Source: an uncultured Chthoniobacterales bacterium (GTDB taxonomy: Bacteria > Verrucomicrobiota > Verrucomicrobiia > Chthoniobacterales > UBA10450). Taken from it: 6,438 nucleotides of DNA. The position numbers and the translations under genes were made by a program. The first letter of the stretch is position 1. Every line of letters starts with the position of its first letter. Location: the NCBI GenBank assembly GCA_955652155.1, contig CATPAT010000224.1, forward strand, positions 1 to 6,438. Reading direction: 5' to 3'. The notes beneath the pieces were generated by a model that ran no database searches, had not been told where the DNA came from, and saw only the letters and a program-made list of their open reading frames with translations. Below are positions 1 through 6,339 of the stretch, piece after piece.

Positions 1-374
1 AATTCCACCGCCGCTTTGCTGAAAAAAATAAAGCGCGCGGCGTTATCTTCATAAGCGGTGCCGTGCTCACCATAAATTCCGTCGCGATCGAAAAACTCGT
101 CACATCGGACAAAAAATAGTTGGACGCCGCCCGGGCTGCGGCCTTGCAGGTATTCAGCGATGTAAATTTTATCGCCGACGCGAACATCGACCGTGACCCC
201 GGTGTCCTCCTCCTTGAAGGCAGGACTGTCACGGATCTCCCGATAATACGGTAGCGTCACCGCAACCTCATGACCACGAGAACGTAACTCGTGCGGTAAC
301 GCATCCATCACATCGAAGAGCGCACCGGCGTGGAGCAACGGCGGGCCTTCGGCGCTGATCATCAAAATTCTCAT
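1..374 (-). CDS. Glycogen/starch synthase-like glycosyltransferase (GT5 N-terminal domain), partial
   Basis: Only the first 124 codons are present; the gene runs off the left edge. The start MRILMISAEGPPLL aligns without gaps to the start of E. coli GlgA (MQVLHVCSEMFPLL). It is followed by the GT5 pattern DVMDALPHELRSRGHEV, then LPYYREI, and YEDNAARFIFFSKAAVE near residues 108-124, which matches the usual Y-x-DN-x-x-RF-x-FFS segment. Family role: glycogen synthases move glucose from ADP-glucose to the end of an alpha-1,4-glucan in the cytoplasm. Oddity: the donor-binding KTGGL motif (K15 in E. coli) reads HAGAL here, so Lys15 is His and Gly18 is Ala. The protein may therefore use another donor, another mechanism, or belong to a divergent clade, and I give no gene symbol. 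An in-frame ATG at 407 would add 11 residues, but 374 fits the family start better. No good Shine-Dalgarno precedes either start. Confidence 0.85.
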   Translation of the reverse strand, partial: MRILMISAEGPPLLHAGALFDVMDALPHELRSRGHEVAVTLPYYREIRDSPAFKEEDTGVTVDVRVGDKIYIAEYLQGRSPGGVQLFFVRCDEFFDRDGIYGEHGTAYEDNAARFIFFSKAAVE

Positions 375-617
375 CGGTTCTTCGATGTTCGTCACTCGAT
401 CTTCCATGTCAAAGCATTCAGGGAACGCAATCCCTTTTGTCGGATTTTCGCCGACAAAGGCGTCCGACACCCGATTCAGAACACATCTTTCAGTTCGAAA
501 AATCGGAAAGAACCTATCACGAAAACGAAACGAACTTCTGAATCAGGCATTTTTAGTCCGCGCGTTCTGACCGGGTAAGAATCGGCGACTAATAGAAAGA
601 TTTAGATTGAGCGGCGT
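375..617. other. Non-coding gap between cca and the GT5 gene
   Basis: This stretch separates the cca stop codon from the GT5 start and would be the leader of the GT5 gene. Short frames on both strands give no recognisable protein. It holds one clear hairpin (434-460). TTGACA on the minus strand at 412-407 looks like a -35 box, but the matching -10 position reads AACATC and sits too near the start codon. I see no convincing promoter. The 243-base gap suggests that the GT5 gene is transcribed separately from ileS-lspA-cca. Confidence 0.6.
434..460. other. Hairpin in the GT5 gene leader
   Basis: CTTTTGTCGG at 434-443 pairs with CCGACAAAGG at 451-460 across a 7-base loop. The stem is 10 bp, with one G-U pair if read as plus-strand RNA. 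It lies 60-86 bases before the GT5 start codon. No U-run follows on either strand, so it does not look like an intrinsic terminator. It could be a leader structure or part of a small RNA; the function is unknown. Confidence 0.45.
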
Positions 618-641
618 TTAGCGCGCACGCGCTGAACGCCG
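612..641. terminator. Strong hairpin overlapping the end of cca, possible terminator
   Basis: CGGCGTTTAGCGC (612-624) and GCGCTGAACGCCG (629-641) form a 13-bp stem with a 4-base loop. The cca stop codon lies inside one arm and the other arm encodes the last residues of Cca. Read on the plus strand, all 13 pairs form (one as G-U) and ACTCTTTTT follows, which is terminator-like. Read on the minus strand, the direction of cca, there is one A-C mismatch and the following CTCAATCTAAATC is poor in T. It may end transcription in either direction, or guard cca from antisense transcription. Confidence 0.5.
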
Positions 642-1976
642 ACTCTTTTTAGCCTTCGCGTCCGATGAGTATTCACGCTTGATCCAGTCGAGGGCTTGTT
701 GTCGATCTTTCAACGCGCCTTCCAACTGCCCGGTCTCAACTGCTTCAAGGATTTCACCAAACTTCGGACCTGGCTGCATTCCCAATGCGATCAAATCGTC
801 GCCGCGCACCAACGGCGGCGGAATGATCGGTTCGTTGGCAAACTCTTCGCGCTTTCGCAAAAGGAATTCGTAATTCTCCATCATCCGATGGCTGCTGGCG
901 CAATCGACCCGATGGAGTTCGAGTTCTTCTTCAAAAGTCGGCCGCGCCATGAATCGCTTTAGTTTTGCCACCCGCATCTTCGGCACATCCTTGAAGACCA
1001 TGTGTTGGCGCACCATCTCGACCACTGCCTCGGTTTCTGCGCGCGAAAATCGCAACCGTTCCATGATCGATTCGGTCATCGCTGCGCCGATCCGGTCGTG
1101 CTCGTTGAAACGAATCCGGCCGGTTTCGTCGACTGTGGCCGTGACCGGCTTCGCCACGTCGTGAAATAGAACCGACAGGACCAACGGCACCGAAACTTTT
1201 TCCGGCAGCAATTGCAACATCAGCCTGGTGTGTTCAAAGACGTCGCCTTCAGGATGAAATTGCTCCGGCTGCAAACAACCTTTCATCGCGTCGAGCTCTG
1301 GCAAAATTGTGCGCAGCAATCCGCTCCGATCGAGCAGGTCCCAGCCGCGGACACGGTTCGGGGAAAGAAAAATCTTTAGTAATTCCTCACGGATCCGTTC
1401 GGCGCTGATCTCGTTGATCGAGGCCGCGCTCGCGACCAGCGCATCCCAGGTTTGATTGTCGATCTTGTAATCGAGCACGGTCGCGAAACGGACCGCGCGC
1501 AACATTCGTAGGCGGTCTTCAGCGAACCGCGCAGCCGGATCGCCGATTGCCCGAACAAGTTTTGCTTCTAAATCAGCGCGGCCACCGATGAAATCGATTA
1601 CTTCGTTTTTCTCCGGGTCGAAGAACATTCCATTGATGGTGAAATCGCGTCGCTTCGCGTCTTCTTCCGGCGACGAAAATCGAACATCGACCGGATGCCG
1701 CTGATCCAAATACGCGCCGTCTGATCGAAAGGTCGCCACTTCGAAATTGAATCCGTTCTCGACCACGACCACGACCCCGAAGTGCGCCCCGACAGCGTAA
1801 GTGTGTGGGAAAATCTTCTGCACGATGTCTGGCGTTGCATCGGTCGCGATGTCGAAATCCTTTGCCGCCAAACCCCGGACCATGTCGCGGACACAACCGC
1901 CCGCGAAATAGGCGATGTGGCCACGCGCACGCAGACGCGCCGCGACTTCGCGCGCAGTTTTCTCCATCTGCGACAT
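618..1976 (-). CDS. cca: CCA tRNA nucleotidyltransferase / poly(A) polymerase family protein with HD domain
   Basis: Class II tRNA nucleotidyltransferases add or repair the 3'-CCA of tRNAs from CTP and ATP in the cytoplasm. The 452-residue protein shows the head domain in order: GGCVRD at 26-31, catalytic DFD at 40-42 (metal-binding carboxylates), RRDFTINGM at 109-117, and the base-recognition region EDRLRMLRAVR at about 153-163. A C-terminal HD phosphohydrolase domain follows, with LFHDVAKP (H272-D273), H249, H293 and H325. The tail is strongly basic (KKSRRSARAR). Start choice: the frame extends 27 codons further upstream, to 2057, but those codons run through an intergenic palindromic repeat and resemble nothing, so I use the ATG at 1976. 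The ATG at 1967 is also possible, and neither has a clear ribosome binding site. The gene lies 84 bases after lspA on the same strand and may share its transcript. An A-adding or CC-adding enzyme, or PcnB-like poly(A) polymerase, cannot be excluded from motifs alone. Confidence 0.9.
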   Translation of the reverse strand: MSQMEKTAREVAARLRARGHIAYFAGGCVRDMVRGLAAKDFDIATDATPDIVQKIFPHTYAVGAHFGVVVVVENGFNFEVATFRSDGAYLDQRHPVDVRFSSPEEDAKRRDFTINGMFFDPEKNEVIDFIGGRADLEAKLVRAIGDPAARFAEDRLRMLRAVRFATVLDYKIDNQTWDALVASAASINEISAERIREELLKIFLSPNRVRGWDLLDRSGLLRTILPELDAMKGCLQPEQFHPEGDVFEHTRLMLQLLPEKVSVPLVLSVLFHDVAKPVTATVDETGRIRFNEHDRIGAAMTESIMERLRFSRAETEAVVEMVRQHMVFKDVPKMRVAKLKRFMARPTFEEELELHRVDCASSHRMMENYEFLLRKREEFANEPIIPPPLVRGDDLIALGMQPGPKFGEILEAVETGQLEGALKDRQQALDWIKREYSSDAKAKKSRRSARAR

Positions 1977-1994
1977 TTTCACGCAGTTATTGTA

Positions 1995-2063
1995 GCGGCG
2001 GTCTGCGACCGTCGCATACCATAATGTAACGACGGCGGCGCCCGGAGGGCACCGCAACAGTTA
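1995..2063. repeat. REP-like pair of GC-rich palindromes between lspA and cca
   Basis: Two adjacent palindromes fill most of this gap. The first pairs GCGGCGGTC (1995-2003) with GACCGTCGC (2007-2015) around a 3-base loop, with one G-U on the plus strand. The second is centred on 2045 and spans 2027-2063. TAAC pairs with GTTA, GCGG (2035-2038) with CCGC (2052-2055), and GCCC (2040-2043) with GGGC (2047-2050), giving 12 of 17 symmetric positions paired around a GGA loop. Its outer arm includes the lspA stop codon. No T-run follows on the minus strand, so it is not a typical terminator. The paired-hairpin layout recalls bacterial REP/BIME elements, but copy number elsewhere in the genome cannot be seen here. 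Confidence 0.55.
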
Positions 2064-2576
2064 TGCAGATGCCGGTGGTTTCTTTTCCTGTCGAAAAGAG
2101 TGAACGATAAAGGAAACAACGGCGATACAGATGCAGGAATCGGCCACGTTGAATGCCGGCCACGGACGCGCGAACGGCACATGTAGATCGAACAGCAAAA
2201 AATCGATCACATGCCCGTAAAGCAAACGGTCAGTCAGATTTCCGAGCACGCCCGCGAGCAAGAGCGCCAGCGACAGGTCGCGCCAGAAATTCCGTGTCCA
2301 CCAAAGCGATTTCGGACGATCTGCCGCGCCATGCTCGTGCCGCCCCAAGAGCAACACGAGCGCGAACAATAAAGCGACACACGAGATCGCGATAAAAAAG
2401 GCGTTGTTGTTCTTGAACGAACCGAACGCCGCGCCGGTGTTGGTAATGTTGACCAAATGAAAAAAGTCCGGGACCACGACGACCGGCTGGTCCGGATCGA
2501 TCGAGTGTAACACCCAATATTTTGTGATCCGGTCGAGCAAATAGAGCGGTAACGAAATGAAGACGATGTATTTCAT
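2061..2576 (-). CDS. lspA: Lipoprotein signal peptidase (signal peptidase II)
   Basis: LspA is an inner-membrane aspartyl protease that cuts the signal peptide from diacylglyceryl-modified prolipoproteins, after Lgt has acted. The 171-residue length is normal for the family. Four membrane segments are visible, at about 3-22, 58-79, 100-116 and 143-162. Conserved blocks are D15-R-I-T-K, NTGAAFG at 46-52, AGVLGNLTDR at 108-117 and FNVADSCI at 142-149. The two catalytic aspartates would be D116 and D146, and both are present. The start ATG overlaps the ileS stop (ATGA) with no Shine-Dalgarno in front, so translation probably depends on ribosomes finishing ileS. The C-terminus is a short basic tail (RQEKKPPASA). 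The stop codon lies inside the outer arm of a palindromic repeat. Confidence 0.96.
   Translation of the reverse strand: MKYIVFISLPLYLLDRITKYWVLHSIDPDQPVVVVPDFFHLVNITNTGAAFGSFKNNNAFFIAISCVALLFALVLLLGRHEHGAADRPKSLWWTRNFWRDLSLALLLAGVLGNLTDRLLYGHVIDFLLFDLHVPFARPWPAFNVADSCICIAVVSFIVHSFRQEKKPPASA
2573..2576 (-). promoter_or_regulatory. ATGA stop-start overlap coupling ileS to lspA
   Basis: On the minus strand the ileS stop TGA (2575-2573) shares bases with the lspA start ATG (2576-2574). The preceding bases, CCAATTCTAA, contain no ribosome binding site. This arrangement is typical of translation by termination and re-initiation, and places both genes in one operon. Confidence 0.8.
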
Positions 2577-5314
2577 TTAGAATTGGCACGTGTTTCCGTG
2601 ATCACCTTCTCGCAGCGGTCACACAAATCCGGATGCGTTTTGCTTTTGCCAACGTACTCGCGATGTCGCCAGCACCGCGCGCATTTCTGGTAAAGCGTTT
2701 TCGTGATCGTCGCGTGTACGGCTTCGCTATCTCCCGCTTTCAAATGAAACGAACTTATCATCATTATCTCTTCGATGGCGGATTCCTGCCTCTGCCAAGC
2801 GTTCCAGAGATGACCGACAGGCACGTGATAAACGACCGCAGCTTCCAAAGAATTACCGATGACCTTCTCCTGACGTGCCTTTTCGATCTCTCGATAAACT
2901 ACGGCGCGCATTTGTCGGAGTTCCGCCATTTGATCGTCGGCAGCCGAGTCGGAGAATGTCATCTCCGGGAATTCGTGCAGATGAATCGACCGATCTTTCA
3001 CAAGATACGTCCATGCCTCTTCCGCCGTGAACGCGAGTATGGGCGCCAGCAGTCGACAAAGTGCGTCAAAAATATCCAGCATCGCCCACTGAGTGGCACG
3101 TCTTCGTATCGAATCAGCCGCGTCGCAATACATCCTGTCTTTTGTAATATCGATGTAGAGACTGCTCAGATCGACGGCGCAAAATTCATTCAGCGTTTGA
3201 TAAACCTTATGAAACTCGAAATCCTCGTAGGCGCGTCGACAATCTTCAATCACCCCGGTCAGTCGATGTAGAATCCAGCGATCGATCAGCGTAAGATTTT
3301 TCCTGGCTTCCTGGTTTCCAGATTTGAAGTCATAGAGGTTGCCTAACAAGATCCGGAGCGTGTTGCGTATTCGCCGATAAGTATCGCCGAGACGTGTGAA
3401 CATCTCTTCCGAAAAGGGGACGTCATCGGTGTAATCGATGCTGCTCGCCCACAACCGGACGAGGTCGGCGCCGTGACGCCCGACAAAGTGTCCGGCGTCC
3501 ATCGGTTTGTCGTAAGTGCCGGACTTGGAAATTTTTTTGCCGTCAATATCGACAACAAACCCGTGGGTGACGCAAATCTTGTAGGGAGCGCGATCCTTCA
3601 TGGCGATGCTGGTCATGAGTGACGATTGGAACCAGCCCCGATGTTGATCGGTGGCTTCCAAATACATGTCGGCCGGGTCGCGCAACTCGGGACGCGTTGC
3701 ACAAACGGCCTGGTGCGACACGCCGCTGTCGATCCAGACGTCGATTGTGTCGTTGCGTTTGGTTGTGCCTGCTGGAAGTCCCAATTGCTTCGCAAGATCG
3801 ACATCGTTCATTTCGAACCAAAGATTGGAGCCGCGGTCCGCGACGAGATCGGCGAGCTTGCGAATTATCTTCGCGTCGAGAATTGGTTTGCCCTCGGCTG
3901 AGTAAAAGACAGGCAACGGGACGCCCCAACTGCGCTGACGCGAAATGACCCAGTCGGGACGCGATTCGACGGTGCCGGCGATCCGGTTCTCGCCCCACGC
4001 CGGAATCCATTTCACTTCCTTGTGAATTGCTTTCAGCGCTTGGCCGCGGAGATCGTCGATCCGAATAAAAAATTGTTCGACGTTGCGGAAGATGATCGGC
4101 GTCTTGGAGCGCCAGCAATACGGATAGGAGTGATGAAAATTCTGCGCGCCTAACAAATTGCCGCGATCACGGAGCAAGTTCACCACGTCAGCGTTGGCGT
4201 CGAAAACGTATTTGCCAGTGAGCTTCGGCAACCCGGCTTCGTCAGTAAGACGGCCATGGTCATCAACTGGAGATAAAATTGGCAAATCGTTTTGTTTGCC
4301 TAACCAATAATCGTCTTCGCCGTGACCAGGCGCGATGTGGACCGCGCCGGTGCCGCTGTCCATTGTCACGAAATCCGCCGTCAGCACGATTGCTTGGCGA
4401 TCAAGAAACGGATGGTGCGCTTTGATCTTGTCGATCTTGGCGCCGGGAAAAGAGGCTCGCGGTTTGCCAACCGGTTCGAATTTTGTGTTCGCGCAAAATT
4501 GCGGAACAAGCTTGTCGGCCAGCAAGAGAGTCTCGGAAGTTCCATCGCGCGAAAATTCCTGGACCACGTACATTTCCTTCGGATCGACCGCGATTGCGAG
4601 GTTCGCGGGCAATGTCCATGGCGTCGTCGTCCAGATCGCGATGCTCGCTTTGTCTTTCCATTCCCCGCTCGCGATTGGAAATTTCACGTAAACAGCGTTG
4701 TCATCGCGTTCCTGATATTCCACTTCAGCTTCGGCAAGCGCGGTCTGGGCACCGGTGCTCCAGAAAACCGGCTTCTTCGATTGATAAACCAGACCCTTCT
4801 CAACGAAGACCGCGAACGCGCGCAGGATTTCCGCTTCATATTTGGGATCGAGCGTCAGATAGGGATGCTCCCAATCGCCGAAGACGCCGAGACGTTTGAA
4901 TTGCGCGCGCTGAAGATCGACATACTTGCGCGCGAACGCATCGCAGCGTTTGCGCACTTCGAGCGGCGACAAATCGCGCGATTCCTTGACGACCTTGTAT
5001 TCGATCGGAAGCCCATGGCAGTCCCAACCCGGAACGTAAGGCGCATGTTTGCCGAGCATGGTTTGCGATTTCACGACAAAATCTTTCAGGATCTTGTTGA
5101 GCGCGGTGCCCATGTGCACGTCGCCGTTGGCGAACGGCGGACCATCGTGAAGCACGAACAGCTCCCGGTCTTTGCGCAACTGCTGGATCTGCTGGTAAAG
5201 CTGCGCTTCGTCCCACTTTTTGAGCAACTCCGGCTCCCGCGTCGCCAGATTCGCCTTCATCGGAAAATCCGTGCGCGGCAGATTGAGCGTGTCCTTGTAA
5301 TTCTTTGCAGTCAT
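2573..5314 (-). CDS. ileS: Isoleucyl-tRNA synthetase
   Basis: IleRS is a cytoplasmic class I synthetase that charges tRNA-Ile and edits misactivated valine. The protein is 913 residues, close to the 938 of E. coli. Visible in order: the N-terminal YKDTLNLPRTDFPMKANL; the class I HIGH site as HMGT at 67-70; PYVPGWDCHGLPIE at 92-105; and the CP1 editing domain with TTTPWTLPAN at 229-238 and GTGAVHIAPGHGEDD at 321-335. In the editing domain, T229-231, H326 and D335 correspond to the E. coli editing residues. Next come RPDWVISRQRSWGVP, DQHRGWFQSS, KISKS (the KMSKS loop) at 594-598, the tRNA-binding region, and a C-terminal zinc site with C878, C881, C898 and C901. This makes it the standard bacterial type. 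I chose the ATG at 5314 because family members begin just before YKDTLNLP; an ATG at 5359 would add 15 unrelated residues. No strong ribosome binding site is visible. lspA follows in an overlapping operon. Confidence 0.97.
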   Translation of the reverse strand: MTAKNYKDTLNLPRTDFPMKANLATREPELLKKWDEAQLYQQIQQLRKDRELFVLHDGPPFANGDVHMGTALNKILKDFVVKSQTMLGKHAPYVPGWDCHGLPIEYKVVKESRDLSPLEVRKRCDAFARKYVDLQRAQFKRLGVFGDWEHPYLTLDPKYEAEILRAFAVFVEKGLVYQSKKPVFWSTGAQTALAEAEVEYQERDDNAVYVKFPIASGEWKDKASIAIWTTTPWTLPANLAIAVDPKEMYVVQEFSRDGTSETLLLADKLVPQFCANTKFEPVGKPRASFPGAKIDKIKAHHPFLDRQAIVLTADFVTMDSGTGAVHIAPGHGEDDYWLGKQNDLPILSPVDDHGRLTDEAGLPKLTGKYVFDANADVVNLLRDRGNLLGAQNFHHSYPYCWRSKTPIIFRNVEQFFIRIDDLRGQALKAIHKEVKWIPAWGENRIAGTVESRPDWVISRQRSWGVPLPVFYSAEGKPILDAKIIRKLADLVADRGSNLWFEMNDVDLAKQLGLPAGTTKRNDTIDVWIDSGVSHQAVCATRPELRDPADMYLEATDQHRGWFQSSLMTSIAMKDRAPYKICVTHGFVVDIDGKKISKSGTYDKPMDAGHFVGRHGADLVRLWASSIDYTDDVPFSEEMFTRLGDTYRRIRNTLRILLGNLYDFKSGNQEARKNLTLIDRWILHRLTGVIEDCRRAYEDFEFHKVYQTLNEFCAVDLSSLYIDITKDRMYCDAADSIRRRATQWAMLDIFDALCRLLAPILAFTAEEAWTYLVKDRSIHLHEFPEMTFSDSAADDQMAELRQMRAVVYREIEKARQEKVIGNSLEAAVVYHVPVGHLWNAWQRQESAIEEIMMISSFHLKAGDSEAVHATITKTLYQKCARCWRHREYVGKSKTHPDLCDRCEKVITETRANSK

Positions 5315-5769
5315 TGCGAAACGGTGCCCGTCCGGCTTCGGACCGAGGCTACGTAGCATCCGCGCCCCGACAAATCAATGCGCGGCGGCGGAACGAAATA
5401 TTCAAAATCTCCCGGCCAGATACGACCAGATCGGGTGGGTTTTCCGAATAGCTTGTTAATTATGATGACCGAAACGGATCTAAAAGAGGCGGGATCGGGA
5501 ACAATATGGCGAGCGGTTGTTACGTTAAGGCCAAAGCGGCGAAGCAAGCTTGTTCATCGTACCGAACCAACCGCGGCAGTACCGGTGCCGGCCGTTTCCC
5601 CATTTGCCCGTCGCCCCAAAATGAAGCGCTCCGGGCAAATGTCGTTGCATTGGCGGACCGGTTCTCCAGAACTCAACGCGGTCAGGATTTCACCCGAAAT
5701 TTTGAGCGCGTTTCACCAAACAATCGGCGCTTTGGGCAAATCCGAGAGACGACCAGCGTACGCATTAGC
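5315..5769. other. Divergent intergenic region between ileS and the PEP-CTERM gene
   Basis: This 455-base stretch should carry promoters for both neighbours. I cannot define a full promoter on either side. The best minus-strand hint for ileS is CATAAT at 5464-5459, five of six matches to a -10 box, but no good -35 lies at the right distance. A perfect 10-bp inverted repeat sits at 5601-5641. Two plus-strand frames are open here. One is the in-frame extension of the PEP-CTERM gene back to 5506. The other is a 131-codon frame at 5378-5773 whose TGA overlaps the PEP-CTERM start. Neither resembles a known protein. Confidence 0.55.
5601..5641. promoter_or_regulatory. Perfect 10-bp inverted repeat upstream of the PEP-CTERM gene
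   Basis: CATTTGCCCG at 5601-5610 is the exact reverse complement of CGGGCAAATG at 5632-5641, with 21 bases between. The core GGGCAAAT occurs again at 5734-5741, 29 bases before the PEP-CTERM start codon. This could be a regulator binding site or an RNA hairpin in the leader. No T-run follows, so it is not a typical terminator. Function is inferred only from position and symmetry. Confidence 0.4.
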
Positions 5770-6333
5770 ATGAGACGTCTTCTCATCACAGGGGTGGCAG
5801 CGTTGCTCATAACGAGCTCCATCGCGCCGTCGCTGACCGCAGCTCCAGTAACCGGAAGCATCGATTTCGGCGGCGTGGTCACTTTCGATACGATGTCGCT
5901 CGCAACGGCGACGCGAGTGAGTATCTGGAATAGTTCCTTTGTCCTTCAGGATTCAGGTTCATTTTCGAGCGTTGCTCCTGGGACGCATGTCACCATGGCG
6001 GCTCCGTGGATTTTCAATCCTTCAACCGCAACACCCAGTCTTTGGAGTGTTGGCGGGTTTAAATTCGATCTGACGTCGGCATCGGTAGCAACTCAGAATG
6101 CCAATTTTCTCAACGTAACAGGACTAGGCACTGTCAGCGGAAATGGGTTCGATCCGACGCCGGGTATTTGGAGCTTTTCGTCGAGCAACTCAAATGGCTC
6201 AAACAGTACCACCTTTGGCTTTCAGGCAACGACCGATCCGGTACCCGAAAGCAGCACTGTAGTCCTGTTGGCAACTGGCGCGCTCCTCTTTGCTGGGCTG
6301 CACTATTTCCGCAGGAAGGCTGAAGCAACCTAA
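5770..6333 (+). CDS. Exported PEP-CTERM sorting domain protein
   Basis: The 187-residue product begins with a signal peptide (MRRLLITGVAALLITSS, with likely cleavage near LTAAP at residues 22-26). It ends with a PEP-CTERM-type tail: VPES at 158-161, a hydrophobic stretch at about 163-180 (TVVLLATGALLFAGLHYF), then RRK at 181-183. In this family an exosortase recognises the tail in the inner membrane, and substrates usually go to the cell surface or extracellular polymer. The middle (about 29-150) is rich in Gly, Ser, Thr and Asn, including a Ser/Asn run near 135-149, and contains LWSVGGFKFDLT. No enzyme motif is visible, and it looks like a small beta-rich secreted protein of unknown function. 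Oddity: the motif is PES, not PEP. Start choice: the frame is open back to 5506, but that would bury the signal peptide behind 88 hydrophilic residues, so 5770 is preferred. No clear ribosome binding site was found. It is transcribed away from ileS and stands alone. Confidence 0.85.
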   Translation: MRRLLITGVAALLITSSIAPSLTAAPVTGSIDFGGVVTFDTMSLATATRVSIWNSSFVLQDSGSFSSVAPGTHVTMAAPWIFNPSTATPSLWSVGGFKFDLTSASVATQNANFLNVTGLGTVSGNGFDPTPGIWSFSSSNSNGSNSTTFGFQATTDPVPESSTVVLLATGALLFAGLHYFRRKAEAT

Positions 6334-6339
6334 CAAGAA

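Noticed and set aside
407..412. TTGACA on the minus strand as a -35 box for the GT5 gene
   Set aside because: The -10 position 17 bases on reads AACATC, and the resulting transcript would begin within a few bases of the start codon.
330..578. Plus-strand 82-codon and 61-codon frames in the left gap
   Set aside because: They partly overlap the GT5 gene in antisense, have no recognisable sequence features and no ribosome binding site.
1977..2057. 27-codon N-terminal extension of cca
   Set aside because: It runs through the palindromic repeat after lspA and has no similarity to the start of nucleotidyltransferases, which begin just before the GGCVRD block.
2633..3271. Plus-strand open frame of 212 codons
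   Set aside because: Antisense to the C-terminal third of ileS, with no recognisable protein features.
4322..5356. Plus-strand open frame of 344 codons
   Set aside because: It lies wholly antisense to ileS, whose motifs are unmistakable. Its translation shows no domain and is rich in Arg and Phe, as expected of a mirrored frame.
5311..5547. Minus-strand 78-codon frame whose TGA overlaps the ileS start (ATGA)
   Set aside because: The geometry looks like coupling, but the translation resembles no known protein, and the frame overlaps the alternative ileS start region and the divergent plus-strand frames. Chance is more likely.
5506..5769. 88-codon N-terminal extension of the PEP-CTERM gene
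   Set aside because: It would place a hydrophilic, Arg-rich segment ahead of a clear signal peptide.
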